This document shows, piece by piece, positions 34,720-44,357 of a stretch of 64,000 nt of DNA. The first letter of the stretch is position 1; each line of letters starts with the position of its first letter. The translations under genes were made by a program, and so were the position numbers. Source of the stretch: Hymenobacter sp. DG25A (lineage in GTDB: Bacteria > Bacteroidota > Bacteroidia > Cytophagales > Hymenobacteraceae); contig NZ_CP012623.1 of NCBI RefSeq assembly GCF_001280305.1, forward strand, positions 1 through 64,000, written 5' to 3'. The notes beneath the pieces are model-generated. The model was given only the letters and a program-made list of their open reading frames with translations. It searched no databases and was not told the DNA's origin.

Positions 34720-34803
34720 GCCGGAGTGGTGGAACTGGTAGACACGAGGGACTTAAAATCCCTTGCTTTCACGAGCGTACGGGTTCGATTCCCGTCTCTG
34801 GTA
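34720..34803 (+). tRNA. tRNA-Leu (anticodon TAA)
   Basis: The 84-base class II tRNA has acceptor GCCGGAG / CTCTGGT, anticodon stem AGGGA/TCCCT with loop CTTAAAA (anticodon TAA), a long variable arm and T-loop TTCGATT. CCA is not encoded. Confidence 0.95.
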
Positions 34804-34805
34804 CG

Positions 34806-34840
34806 AAAAAGGCCTCAAGCGCAATGCTTGGGGCCTTTTT
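34806..34840 (+). terminator. Terminator after tRNA-Leu
   Basis: AAAAAGGCCTCAAGC / GCTTGGGGCCTTTTT hairpin, including one G-U pair, with a 5-base loop. Confidence 0.8.
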
Positions 34841-35033
34841 GTTGAGTGTATGATTTATTACGGTGAGTAGGCAGGCTCCAAGGCTGGTTTGCAGCCCGCC
34901 GCATAGCCAGAGGAAAAAACCACCGCAAATCTGGCTGAATCTCTATTTTTGAGAAAACCGGTTGATACAGCTACTGTTCAGCCAGGGTGGTTGCCTCTCT
35001 TTTACTTTTCTATCTGCTTTATATTGCAACTGC

Positions 35034-35993
35034 ATGGATGACTACCGCGACAAAATCCGCCAGGTATTTACGGAAGTAGGCAAGGTGGTGGTGGGGCAGC
35101 AGTATATGGTCAATCGTCTGCTGATTGGCTTGTTTACCGGCGGACATATTCTGCTGGAAGGTGTGCCGGGTCTGGCCAAAACCCTCACAATTAGCACTCT
35201 TTCTAAGGTTTTGCACCTGCCGTTTCAGCGCGTGCAGTTCACCCCGGACCTATTGCCTTCTGATTTGGTGGGCACCATGATTTATAATCAGAGCCAGTCG
35301 GTTTTTGAAGTGAAGAAAGGGCCGATTTTCGCCAACCTGGTGCTGGCCGATGAAATTAACCGCTCGCCGGCCAAGGTGCAGAGTGCCCTGCTGGAAGCCA
35401 TGCAGGAAAAGCAGGTCACCATCGGGGAAACCACTTACCAGCTGGATCTGCCGTTTCTGGTGCTGGCCACGCAGAACCCGGTGGAGCAGGAGGGAACCTA
35501 CCCGCTGCCCGAGGCCCAGGTAGACCGCTTCATGATGAAGGTGTATGTCGACTATCTGAAGAAGGCCGATGAGCTGGAGGTGATGCGCCGCATGGCCAAC
35601 CTTTCTTATGTGGGCGAGGTGAACCCGGTGCTGCACAAAGAGGACATCTTCGCCATCCGCAGCCTCATCAACCAGGTGCAGATTTCCGAAACCCTGGAGA
35701 AGTACATCATTGAGCTGGTGTTTGCCACGCGCAAACCCGCCGAGTATGACCTGGCCGAGTTTGCCCAGTATGTGCAGTTTGGCGTGAGCCCGCGGGCCAG
35801 CATTGCCCTGCACCGCGCCGCCAAAGCCGTGGCCTTCCTCGACCAGCGCGACTACGTGCTACCGGAAGACATCAAGGAAGTGGCTTCCGATGTGTTGAAC
35901 CACCGCATTTTGCTTAACTACGAAGCCGAGGCCGACGGTATCCGCACGGCGGATCTGATTGAAGCCATTCTGCGCAAGGTGCCCATCAGCTAA
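35034..35993 (+). CDS. MoxR-type AAA+ ATPase
   Basis: The 319-residue protein is a MoxR ATPase: Walker A GVPGLAKTLTI, Walker B LVLADEINRSPAKVQSALLE, sensor 1 LATQNPVEQEGTYPLPEAQV, and the lid domain ending HRILLNYEAEADGIRT. MoxR proteins act as chaperones that help VWA-domain partners insert metals or assemble complexes. In Bacteroidota they are often followed by a DUF58 and VWA genes (BatA/B), but none follows here, as the next gene is convergent. The start at 35034 (MDDYRDKIRQVF) is chosen. A -7 element TATTTTTG lies at 34944-34951. Confidence 0.92.
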   Translation: MDDYRDKIRQVFTEVGKVVVGQQYMVNRLLIGLFTGGHILLEGVPGLAKTLTISTLSKVLHLPFQRVQFTPDLLPSDLVGTMIYNQSQSVFEVKKGPIFANLVLADEINRSPAKVQSALLEAMQEKQVTIGETTYQLDLPFLVLATQNPVEQEGTYPLPEAQVDRFMMKVYVDYLKKADELEVMRRMANLSYVGEVNPVLHKEDIFAIRSLINQVQISETLEKYIIELVFATRKPAEYDLAEFAQYVQFGVSPRASIALHRAAKAVAFLDQRDYVLPEDIKEVASDVLNHRILLNYEAEADGIRTADLIEAILRKVPIS

Positions 35994-37285
35994 GCCGCGT
36001 CTTCAGCGGTAGCCACAGCCGGTTGGGCCGGACGACGGAGCAGCTGCCACGCGTAGGTGGCATCTTCGCGCACCGGTAATAAATCCAGCAGGCGGATACC
36101 GGTGGCCCGCAAAAAAGCACGCACCAGATACAGTGCCGAGCAGCTGTAGGAAACGGTCATCACCAGCGCGGCTCCTCTGATTCCCCAGACCGGTACTACC
36201 GCTACACAGCCCACCAGCGTAACTGCCACGCCCAGCAGCGTAGCCAGATTATTGACGCGGTAGCGGGTAACAGCCGTAAAGTAGGTGCTGCAAATCTGAC
36301 TGAGGGCAATGGCCACAACCCCCGGGGCCAGCAGCAGAATTACTGGGCGGGCACTGGTAAACTCCTGCCCGAACACCAGAGAAAGAAGCTGCGGCGGCAA
36401 AGCACACAGCACCACCACGGCAGCCACAGTCAGGAAAAGGGTCAGGCGGGTGAGGCGAAGGCCCCGGCCAACCTGGGCCTGTTTGTCATCGGCCTGCACC
36501 AGTTCCACATACTGCATAAGCGCGGTGCTGCGCGGAATCATCCAGATAGCCTCGGCCAGGGCTACTCCTACGGAGAGGATACCAACGGCACGGGCATCGG
36601 CGAAGTGGGCTACAAAATAGTAGCTGAGGCGGTAGTTGATGAAGGTAAGAATGTTGGAGAGGTGGGCTTCGCGACTATGCCGCGCCAGTTCCCGCATGGT
36701 GCCGCGGATGGGGGCGCCTGCGACCGGCGGCCTGGGCAAGCGCGCCAGCCAGCCAAAGCTGAGCAGCAAGGGCAGCCCATACGCCAGGTAACAAACCTGA
36801 AAATAGACCGACACTTCCCGCTGCCGAAACAACGCAAAGTTCAGCAGCAGCGTGCCGGCTAACAGCAGTACCGGCAGTATGCTCAGCAGGTTATAGGGCG
36901 TATTACGCCGGCGGCCCAGCAGCAGTAGCGTATTAACGGAAAGAAAAGCCTGCAGTAACGAAAGCGCCCATAAATGCAGTAAATAGGCCGGGGGCACTGA
37001 CCGCAGCAAGGCCACCACCGCGGAGCCCGCCGCGCACACCAGCAAGGCCCAGCAGTATGCCGGCAGGAGCAGATGCCAGATGTTGCGGCGCGGCGCCAGA
37101 TAAATCAGTGAAGAGCCGCCCAGCAGCCCAATAAAGAGTAGCAGCGCCGCACAGTCCGTCATAAACAGGCTGATGTGCCCGCGTCCGGCCGCCCCCAGAT
37201 ACCGCGCCGTCAGCCACACCACCCCAAAGCTGAGCAGGGCAGTCAGCAGACGGGTAGCAAAGTTGTGCAGAATGCGGCGCAGCAT
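35990..37285 (-). CDS. Polysaccharide flippase (Wzx-like) membrane protein
   Basis: The 431-residue protein has about 12 predicted membrane helices. The start LRRILHNFATRLLTALLSFG and the region GAAGRGHISLFMTD are typical of the MATE-like flippase (Wzx/PST) superfamily that moves lipid-linked oligosaccharides across the inner membrane. A TYFTAVTRYRVNNLATLLGV segment near the end is also typical. The gene is 16 bases from the next glycosyltransferase gene on the same strand, and both look like part of a surface-polysaccharide operon. The stop overlaps the end of the MoxR gene by four bases. Confidence 0.85.
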   Translation of the reverse strand: MLRRILHNFATRLLTALLSFGVVWLTARYLGAAGRGHISLFMTDCAALLLFIGLLGGSSLIYLAPRRNIWHLLLPAYCWALLVCAAGSAVVALLRSVPPAYLLHLWALSLLQAFLSVNTLLLLGRRRNTPYNLLSILPVLLLAGTLLLNFALFRQREVSVYFQVCYLAYGLPLLLSFGWLARLPRPPVAGAPIRGTMRELARHSREAHLSNILTFINYRLSYYFVAHFADARAVGILSVGVALAEAIWMIPRSTALMQYVELVQADDKQAQVGRGLRLTRLTLFLTVAAVVVLCALPPQLLSLVFGQEFTSARPVILLLAPGVVAIALSQICSTYFTAVTRYRVNNLATLLGVAVTLVGCVAVVPVWGIRGAALVMTVSYSCSALYLVRAFLRATGIRLLDLLPVREDATYAWQLLRRPAQPAVATAEDAA

Positions 37286-37301
37286 ATAAACTTAAATGGG
37301 G

Positions 37302-38510
37302 CTATTGGTAGGCGACTATTTGCTGATATACTTTTAAAAAAGCGGCACCTACAGCCGGGTAGCTGAAGCGAGTTACCGCCTCGGCGCGGAGTGTGGCCGG
37401 GTCAAAGCGGCCGGGTGGAGCCTGAAGTACCGTCAGCAGCGCCTGGGCTAGGGCCTGTTCATCCCTGGGTGGTACCAGAAGGCCGCGGGAGCCATCATCC
37501 GGCAGCAGCTCCGGCACGCCATTCACCCTGGTGGCTACGGCCGGTAAGCCACTAGCCTGGGCCTCAATTAGTACGCAAGGTAAATTCTCGTAATTGGAAA
37601 ACAGTACCAGGGCCTGTGCCCGCCGCATTTCATCCGCTACCTGAGCGGGTGGGAGCTTGCCCAGGAACTCCACCGTGCTATCGGCCAGCAAGCCCAACGA
37701 GCCGGCCAACTGGTGCATCTGGGCCTCCGCGGCACCATAGCCCACTATACGCAGGTGCAGCTTCAGGGCCGGATGGGTCGTGCGAAGCCGGGCTACGGTG
37801 CGTAAGGTGCCGCTCAGGTTTTTGGCTGGCTCATTAAAAGCGGCCACATGCAGCAGACCGTGCCGCTGTCCGGGCGTAGCAGGCGGGTGAAATAGCGCTG
37901 TATCTACCACATTGGGGATGATAACGGTGTGCGGGTTGATGCCGCCGAAGCGGGCCAGCGCCTGCCGCAGATCATCCGAAACAGGCGTGTACGCCGCCGC
38001 CTGCCTGACCAGTAGCCCGGCCAGCTGACGCCGCAACCACCCCAGCCGCCAGGCATTTGCCGGCTGAAAAATCGTCCAGTTTTCTGTAATCAGATAAGGT
38101 ATGCCATGCCGCCACTTCAGCCACAGCGCCAGCATACCCGTCCGAAACAGAATATGGGCGTGCACCAGATTCGGGGGCTTGCCTCCCCAATGTTGGCGGA
38201 CGGCCCGCAAACCACGGGCCATACACACCAGCCACAGCAGTAGTTTCAAGGGCTTATCCAGCCAGGGCAGGCCGGTAAGACGGGAACGGTAGTAATAGCG
38301 CCAGGTAGGCGTAATGCTGCTTAGGTCTGCTTCCAGTTCTATGAGCTTAGGTATAGGAGCACGGGCTACGGCGGCAAATATTACGGCCGTTTGCAGGGCC
38401 GCGTCTGCCTGCGCAATGGCCTGGATGTGCCGGGCCACGAAGTCCCCATCCTGGTCGTCGTAGCGGTTGGGGTACCACTTGGGCAGCATCAGTACGCGCG
38501 GTTTGCTCAC
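37302..38510 (-). CDS. Glycosyltransferase family 4
   Basis: The 402-residue protein has two Rossmann-like halves of the GT-B fold. The start VSKPRVLMLPKWYPNRYDDQ and the sugar-nucleotide region FSNYENLPCVLIEAQASGLP (the E-x7-E motif of retaining GT4 enzymes) followed by GVPELLPDDGSRGLLVPPRD are clear. It transfers an activated sugar to a lipid- or polysaccharide-linked acceptor in the cytoplasm. It lies upstream of the flippase gene in a two-gene operon. The first possible start codon is TTG; a GTG at 38510 is preferred for family fit. Confidence 0.9.
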   Translation of the reverse strand: MSKPRVLMLPKWYPNRYDDQDGDFVARHIQAIAQADAALQTAVIFAAVARAPIPKLIELEADLSSITPTWRYYYRSRLTGLPWLDKPLKLLLWLVCMARGLRAVRQHWGGKPPNLVHAHILFRTGMLALWLKWRHGIPYLITENWTIFQPANAWRLGWLRRQLAGLLVRQAAAYTPVSDDLRQALARFGGINPHTVIIPNVVDTALFHPPATPGQRHGLLHVAAFNEPAKNLSGTLRTVARLRTTHPALKLHLRIVGYGAAEAQMHQLAGSLGLLADSTVEFLGKLPPAQVADEMRRAQALVLFSNYENLPCVLIEAQASGLPAVATRVNGVPELLPDDGSRGLLVPPRDEQALAQALLTVLQAPPGRFDPATLRAEAVTRFSYPAVGAAFLKVYQQIVAYQ

Positions 38511-38640
38511 GGCCCGCAAGCTACGGATTTAGGCGGGCGCTTCCGCTTATGCTCCCGGCGCAGTTAGGTAATGATTTGGTAATGATTAGGTCCGATTGAT
38601 GTAATACTAGAAGAGGACCTTTGTGGCATAAATAACTAAC

Positions 38641-41514
38641 ATGGCCACACCTCTAACCCGAATCATCACCCTGGCACTGTTGCTGTTCAGCTTCAGCAGC
38701 CTGGAAGCCGCGGCTCAGACTGGTACTATTACCGGGGTCGTGAAAGACGAAAAAACAAAGGAGGCCATCATTGGGGCCAGCGTGGGCGTGCAGGGCACGA
38801 CCATCGGCGCTTCTACTGACCTGGATGGCCACTTCACGCTGGCGAAAGTGCCGGCCGGCACTCAAACGCTCGTCATCTCCTACATCTCCTATCAAACCAA
38901 GACCATTCCTAACCTGACGGTGGAAGGTGGCAAGGCGCTGTTGGTGAATACCAGCCTCTCGGAATCAGCTCACCAGCTGGCCGATGTAGTGGTGACCGGC
39001 CAGCGCATTACCAATACGGAAGTAGCCGTTATTACGGAAGTAAAGAACGCCCAGCTGGTAGCAGTGGGCGTTTCTTCTGAGCAGATAGTGAAGTCGCAGG
39101 ACCGTGACGCGGCCCAGATTGCCCGCCGCGTGCCCGGCGTTTCTATCCAGGATAACCGCTTTGTGCTGGTGCGTGGCCTCACGCAGCGCTACAACTCCGT
39201 GCTGCTGAACGACATTCTGACCCCCAGCACCGAAGTAGACAGCCGCGCTTTCTCCTTCGATATGATTCCGAGCAGCGCCATCGACCGGATGATGATTTAC
39301 AAATCCGGCTCGGCCGAGCTGCCCGGCGAGTTTGCCGGTGGCGTGATTAAGCTGTACACCAAGCGTGCCCCGCAGGAAAACTTCACCAACCTGAGCATTG
39401 GCGGCGGCTTCCGCAACAAAACCACTTTAGAGCAGGTGCAGCAGGCCCAGGGCGGCAAGCTCGATTTCCTGGGTTTCGATGACGGTAAGCGCGACCTGCC
39501 CGGCAACTATCCGGTGCAGCTGCACGTGCCGCCTTTCACAGCTGAGCGCGCTGCTACCTACGCCAACCAGATGCCGAACCGCTGGGGTCTGCAATCCAAA
39601 AAGGCCCTGCCCGATTTCCGCCTGGGCTTCAACATGGGCCGCCGCTTCTCGCTGGGCGAGAAGGAGGCCGGCACCATGACCAGCCTGAACTACGGCAGCT
39701 ACAACCAGTATTCCGACATCGACCTGTCCTTCTATGAAGGTCAGAAAGTGGGCCAGCAGTACAACGACCGCACCTACAGCACCAACGTGCGCTTGGGCCT
39801 GGTACAGAACTTCTGGCTGCGCGTGAACCCACGCAACTCCTTCGAGTTCAAGAACCTGTTCAATCAGATGGGTTTCTCGGAAAGCGTTACCCGCGAAGGC
39901 CAGGATATTACTTCCTCCGATAGCGACGTGCGGGCTTACTCGCAGCGCTACGAGAGCCGCAGCCTGTACTCCGGGCAGCTGCTGGGCAAGCACGAGCTGG
40001 CCAACGACAAAACCAATATCGACTGGCAGAGCGGCTTCTCCATCATTCGCCGCACCGAGCCCGACTGGCGCCGGGTGCGCTACATCCGCCCCCACGTAAC
40101 ACCTGGTTCTGAAGGCGTACCCGCCGAGTTTGGCGTGGCTCTGCCCTCCGACCCTAACCCCACCGATGCCGGCCGCTTCTTCTCGGAGCTGACGGAGCGC
40201 GTGGAAACAGTAGCCGCCAACCTGACGCACCAGCTGGGCCAGAAAGATTCTTCGTCTGTATCGGGAGAAGAGCGCGGCATGAAGCTGAAGGCCGGTGTGT
40301 ATGCCGAGCGTAAAGACCGGGATTTTGCTTCCCGCTTCTTCGGCTATCAGGGCGTGGGCAACACCAGCGGCGTGCGTTACCTGCCCCTGGACCAGGTATT
40401 TGCCCCGGAAAACGTAACGGGCACCGAAGGTAAGTTCACGTATGAGGAAGGCACTGAGCCCAACGGCCGCTACGATGCCAGCAACACGCTGGTGGCCGGC
40501 TATGCCAGCCTGATGGTGCCGGTAGGCTCCCGCTTTACGGGTACGGTAGGTCTGCGCGCCGAGTACAACGACATCAAAGTGAACAGCCGTCGCTTGGACG
40601 GTACCCCCACCCAGGGCGGTACCAGCGTGCTCAGCCCGCTGCCCTCCCTGAACATGACCTACACCATTTCCGACAAGGCCCTGGTGCGGGCGGCCTACGC
40701 CTCCACCATCAACCGGCCGGAGTTCCGGGAGCTGGCGCCGTTCAGCTTCTATGATTTCAACCTGAACTCGAACGTGGTGGGCAACTACACGCTCAAAACT
40801 GCCAACATCCATAACCTGGATGCGCGCTGGGAATACTACCCGGCCTCCGGCGAAATGATTTCGCTGGGCGCTTTCTACAAGCAGTTCCGCAACCCCATTG
40901 AGTCGTTCCTGCTGTACACGCCTTCCGGCCTGAGCAACACCTTCGTTAACTCCAAATCAGCGCAGAACTACGGCGTGGAGCTGGAAGTGCGCAAGTCACT
41001 GTCGGAGCTGACCAACTCCAGCTTTTTGCGCCGCATCTCGCTGGTTGGTAACGCGTCCTACATCTTCAGCCGCGTAGACCTGGGCGAAACCGTACTGGCC
41101 GCCGACCTGGGCGGGGAAGTAAGCCGCGAAAACGTGGCCGACATTCAGGACCAGAAGCGTCCCCTGCAAAACCAGTCGCCTTACCTCATTAACCTGGGCG
41201 CTTACTACGATAACGTGGAAACCGGCACGCAGGTCAACCTGCTCTACAACGTAGTGGGCCCGCGCATTTTTGCGGTGGGCAACCGCCTCAACCCCACGGT
41301 GTACGAAGCTCCGCGCAACGTCATCGACCTGGTGCTGACCAAGCGCCTGAGCGAGAAGCTGGAGCTGCGCGCCGCCGTGCAGGACGTGCTTAACCAGCCC
41401 GTGAAGCTGGTGCAGGACCTCAATACCAACGCTCGCATCGATAAGAGTGACCCTGCCGTGCGCTCCTTCCGCCGCGGTGCTAATTCCACGCTGGGCCTCA
41501 CGTTCAAGTTCTAA
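38641..41514 (+). CDS. TonB-dependent receptor with carboxypeptidase-like N-terminal domain
   Basis: The 957-residue protein has a signal peptide (MATPLTRIITLALLLFSFSS), a CarboxypepD_reg-like domain at about residues 28-110 (GTITGVVKDEKTKEAIIGAS), a plug (VPGVSIQDNRFVLVRGLTQR) and a beta-barrel that ends in NSTLGLTFKF. It should form an outer-membrane gate, powered by TonB. The substrate is unknown. The receptor is followed after 41 bases by a lipoprotein gene, probably its surface partner. The upstream -7 box GACCTTTG has one mismatch to TAnnTTTG. Confidence 0.93.
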   Translation: MATPLTRIITLALLLFSFSSLEAAAQTGTITGVVKDEKTKEAIIGASVGVQGTTIGASTDLDGHFTLAKVPAGTQTLVISYISYQTKTIPNLTVEGGKALLVNTSLSESAHQLADVVVTGQRITNTEVAVITEVKNAQLVAVGVSSEQIVKSQDRDAAQIARRVPGVSIQDNRFVLVRGLTQRYNSVLLNDILTPSTEVDSRAFSFDMIPSSAIDRMMIYKSGSAELPGEFAGGVIKLYTKRAPQENFTNLSIGGGFRNKTTLEQVQQAQGGKLDFLGFDDGKRDLPGNYPVQLHVPPFTAERAATYANQMPNRWGLQSKKALPDFRLGFNMGRRFSLGEKEAGTMTSLNYGSYNQYSDIDLSFYEGQKVGQQYNDRTYSTNVRLGLVQNFWLRVNPRNSFEFKNLFNQMGFSESVTREGQDITSSDSDVRAYSQRYESRSLYSGQLLGKHELANDKTNIDWQSGFSIIRRTEPDWRRVRYIRPHVTPGSEGVPAEFGVALPSDPNPTDAGRFFSELTERVETVAANLTHQLGQKDSSSVSGEERGMKLKAGVYAERKDRDFASRFFGYQGVGNTSGVRYLPLDQVFAPENVTGTEGKFTYEEGTEPNGRYDASNTLVAGYASLMVPVGSRFTGTVGLRAEYNDIKVNSRRLDGTPTQGGTSVLSPLPSLNMTYTISDKALVRAAYASTINRPEFRELAPFSFYDFNLNSNVVGNYTLKTANIHNLDARWEYYPASGEMISLGAFYKQFRNPIESFLLYTPSGLSNTFVNSKSAQNYGVELEVRKSLSELTNSSFLRRISLVGNASYIFSRVDLGETVLAADLGGEVSRENVADIQDQKRPLQNQSPYLINLGAYYDNVETGTQVNLLYNVVGPRIFAVGNRLNPTVYEAPRNVIDLVLTKRLSEKLELRAAVQDVLNQPVKLVQDLNTNARIDKSDPAVRSFRRGANSTLGLTFKF

Positions 41515-41555
41515 TTCCGCGCTTCATACAGTACCCAACTCCCATAATTCTTTCT

Positions 41556-42977
41556 ATGAAAAAGCTGAGTAAAGCACTGTTGGTAGCTATGATGACGGTG
41601 GCAGCGGTGAGCTGCAAAGAAGACAATCCGGACCCGATTCCGGTAGTAGTAGACAACGGCCCCCGCGACCCCCAGGGACGCGTGGTGCTGGAAGGCGAAA
41701 TCAAAACCAGCCGCACGCTGCTGGCCACGGAAAAGTACCTGCTGAAAGGCTTTGTGTACGTGACCGAAGGCGTGACCCTGGAAATTCAGCCGGGCACGGT
41801 CATCTTCGGCGACAAAGACACGAAAGGCTCCCTGATTATTGAGCGCGGCGCCAAGCTGATTGCCAATGGCACGGCAGCCAAGCCCATTGTGTTCACCTCG
41901 GCCCAGGCCAAAGGCAGCCGCAAGTACGGCGACTGGGGCGGCGTGGTGCTGGTGGGCCGGGCCCCCATGAACCAGCCATCTTCTACCAAGCTGGAAGGTG
42001 GTATCCGGGGCGAGTTCGGGGGCTCTGATGCCGCTGATAACTCCGGCAGCCTGCAGTATGTGCGCATCGAGTTTGCCGGCGTGCCCCTTTCTGCCGCCGC
42101 CAACAGCGAAATCAACGGCCTGACCATGTACGGTGTGGGCGCGGGCACTAAGCTCGACTACATTCAGATTTCCTACTCCGGCGACGACTCCTACGAGTGG
42201 TTTGGCGGCAACGTAAACGCCAAGCACCTGGTGGCCTACCGGGGCTGGGACGATGATTTTGATACCGACTTTGGTTACACCGGCAAGGTGCAGTACGCCG
42301 TTTCCCTGCGCGATCCGCAGATTGCGGACCAGTCGGGCTCCAACGCCTTTGAGTCGGATAACTTCAACCCCGGCACCAAGCCCGATGGCACCATTGGCGC
42401 AAACGAAGGCATGCCCCTCACGGCACCGGTGTTCAGCAACGTCAGCGCCTTCGTAACGGCAGGTACGCCTTCCAACGCCCAGCAGTCGGGCAGCGGCGCG
42501 TACCAGTCGGGCATGCACCTGCGCCGGAACACGTCTACCAGCATCTTCAACACCGTCGTGGTGGGTTATCCGGAAGGTCTGCGCTTCGATGGCGGCCCTA
42601 CCTGGGCCAATGCCCAGTCGGGCGGTATCACCCTAAGCGGGGTAGTGCTGGCCAATACCGCTACGGCGCTGGTGCCCAAGAACAATACCGATGCCTTCAC
42701 GCTGGATCAGCTGACTACCTGGTTCAAGGAAACCCAGAAAGGCAATACCACCGTTCTGGGGGCGGAGCTGAGCACGCTGGGCCTCAACCCGGCCACGTTC
42801 AACCTGTTGGCGCCCAACTTCCTGCCCGAGGCTAGCTCCCCGCTGCTCACCGGCGCCGCCTTCGAAGGAAAGGCTGCTGATAGCTTCTTCGATAAAGTGA
42901 CCTACAAAGGCGCCTTCGGCACCGAAAACTGGGTGCAGGGCTGGACCAACTTCACCCCCGAAAGCACCGACTACTAA
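41556..42977 (+). CDS. Surface lipoprotein, beta-helix-like, paired with the TonB receptor
   Basis: The 473-residue protein begins MKKLSKALLVAMMTVAAVSC, a lipoprotein signal with Cys20. The body (GVTLEIQPGTVIFGDKDTKG, SLIIERGAKLIANGTAAKPI, RKYGDWGGVVLVGRAPMNQP, LQYVRIEFAGVPLSAAANSE) looks like a right-handed parallel beta-helix with conserved Gly/Asp turns. No catalytic motif is clear. It lies 41 bases after a TonB-dependent receptor, as for SusD-like partners, though it is not SusD. It could bind the ligand that the receptor imports. A terminator follows at 43004-43031. Confidence 0.75.
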   Translation: MKKLSKALLVAMMTVAAVSCKEDNPDPIPVVVDNGPRDPQGRVVLEGEIKTSRTLLATEKYLLKGFVYVTEGVTLEIQPGTVIFGDKDTKGSLIIERGAKLIANGTAAKPIVFTSAQAKGSRKYGDWGGVVLVGRAPMNQPSSTKLEGGIRGEFGGSDAADNSGSLQYVRIEFAGVPLSAAANSEINGLTMYGVGAGTKLDYIQISYSGDDSYEWFGGNVNAKHLVAYRGWDDDFDTDFGYTGKVQYAVSLRDPQIADQSGSNAFESDNFNPGTKPDGTIGANEGMPLTAPVFSNVSAFVTAGTPSNAQQSGSGAYQSGMHLRRNTSTSIFNTVVVGYPEGLRFDGGPTWANAQSGGITLSGVVLANTATALVPKNNTDAFTLDQLTTWFKETQKGNTTVLGAELSTLGLNPATFNLLAPNFLPEASSPLLTGAAFEGKAADSFFDKVTYKGAFGTENWVQGWTNFTPESTDY

Positions 42978-43003
42978 TAGCTGACCCCCGGGGCAGTTTG
43001 GCG

Positions 43004-43031
43004 AAAAGCCGGAGCTTAGGCTCCGGCTTTT
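43004..43031 (+). terminator. Terminator after the receptor/lipoprotein operon
   Basis: AAAAGCCGGAGC / GCTCCGGCTTTT stem with loop TTAG, followed by a T run. Confidence 0.9.
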
Positions 43032-43130
43032 TTTATGGTGGCCGGTTGAGGCTGAAAGGCACCGCCCTAGTGCGGGTTGTTTGCCGATGCTGTACTTTTA
43101 GGGCACTCACCCTTTTGTTGTGTTTGCCCC

Positions 43131-44024
43131 ATGCTCCAATCCATGACCGGCTACGGTACCGCCACGCGCGAAACCGACCAGTATTCTCTCGTTGTCGAAG
43201 CCAAATCCCTGAACTCGAAAGGCCTGGACCTGAGCCTGCGCCTGCCGCGCTTTCTCAATGATAAGGAGCTGGAAATCCGCAACATGGTCACCCGAGCGCT
43301 GGGTCGCGGCAAAATCAACCTGAGTATCGACTTCAGCCGTCCCCGTACCACGGCATCCGTGCAGTTTGCCCTCAACCAGGAAGCCCTGGTGGCCGCTTAC
43401 GAGGAGTTGTCCCGCGCGGCGGAGCTGGTAGGCGCGCCCAAAACCGACCTGTTTGCCCTGGCGCTGAAGATGCCCGGCATTGTCCAAAGCCCCACTGAAG
43501 CCGCCCGCCCCGATGAAACTGAAGCCCTGTCGTGGGAGGAGTTGCAGCCCGTAGTGCAGGAAGCGCTGGATAAGCTTAACCAGTTCCGGCAGGATGAAGG
43601 CCAGACGCTGACCACCGAAATCCTGAGCTACATTGACCGGATCCGTATTCTGTTGGCCGATGTGGACCGCCACGACCCGGTGCGGGTAGAAACCATCCGG
43701 GAAAAGCTGCGGGCCCACCTGGCCGATTTAAGCACCGCCGAGCAGTTTAATGCCAACCGCTTTGAGCAGGAATTACTTTACTATATAGAGAAGCTGGACA
43801 TTGCTGAGGAGAAGGTCCGGTTGGTCAGCCATTTGCATTATTTTAACGAAACTGTGTTCCTGCCTGAGCCCACGGGCAAAAAGCTGGCGTTTATCTCACA
43901 GGAAATCGGAAGGGAAATAAATACCATCGGTTCCAAGGCAAATGACCCTGTAATTCAGCATTTAGTGGTGGAAATGAAGGAGGAGCTGGAGAAAATAAAA
44001 GAACAGATCAACAACATCCTCTAA
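43131..44024 (+). CDS. yicC: YicC family endoribonuclease-like protein
   Basis: The 297-residue protein is a full YicC: MLQSMTGYGTATRETDQYSL at the start, LNSKGLDLSLRLPRFLNDKE and MVTRALGRGKINLSIDF in the first half, and the C-terminal DUF1732 end GKKLAFISQEIGREINTIGS, with the typical tail IKEQINNIL. YicC proteins are RNases involved in small-RNA turnover in E. coli. In many bacteria gmk follows yicC, but here the next gene is a small secreted protein, so that linkage is absent. The start at 43131 fits the family. Confidence 0.95.
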   Translation: MLQSMTGYGTATRETDQYSLVVEAKSLNSKGLDLSLRLPRFLNDKELEIRNMVTRALGRGKINLSIDFSRPRTTASVQFALNQEALVAAYEELSRAAELVGAPKTDLFALALKMPGIVQSPTEAARPDETEALSWEELQPVVQEALDKLNQFRQDEGQTLTTEILSYIDRIRILLADVDRHDPVRVETIREKLRAHLADLSTAEQFNANRFEQELLYYIEKLDIAEEKVRLVSHLHYFNETVFLPEPTGKKLAFISQEIGREINTIGSKANDPVIQHLVVEMKEELEKIKEQINNIL

Positions 44025-44146
44025 ATCCAATTGAGCTTCATTTTTCGTAGATGAGGCAGGTTAATAGAATTAAACCGATAAATATTGGGATATTAATTTT
44101 TAATGAAAAATTGAACAATTTTAGGCTTAGCTATTTAAAACGTTCT

Positions 44147-44154
44147 TATATTTG
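44147..44154 (+). promoter_or_regulatory. Bacteroidota -7 element in an AT-rich gap
   Basis: TATATTTG is a perfect TAnnTTTG match, in the 333-base AT-rich gap before the small secreted protein gene (44358). No TTG lies at the ideal distance, so the promoter is incomplete. Confidence 0.45.
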
Positions 44155-44357
44155 CCCGTACAAAACGCTGAGTATCTCCTTCATCGGTGGTTTTCACCAA
44201 AGTTGGAAGGGACCGGTGTCGGCGTCGCTAAAATATTTTTTTTGAAATACTTGCGACTCCGGATATTGTAAGTAAATTGTGTTATCCGAACAGTTGGATT
44301 ATTCTACTGCGGCGGCCCTTTTCAAAGATTGATTCCATCTTTTTTCTGCCTACGACT

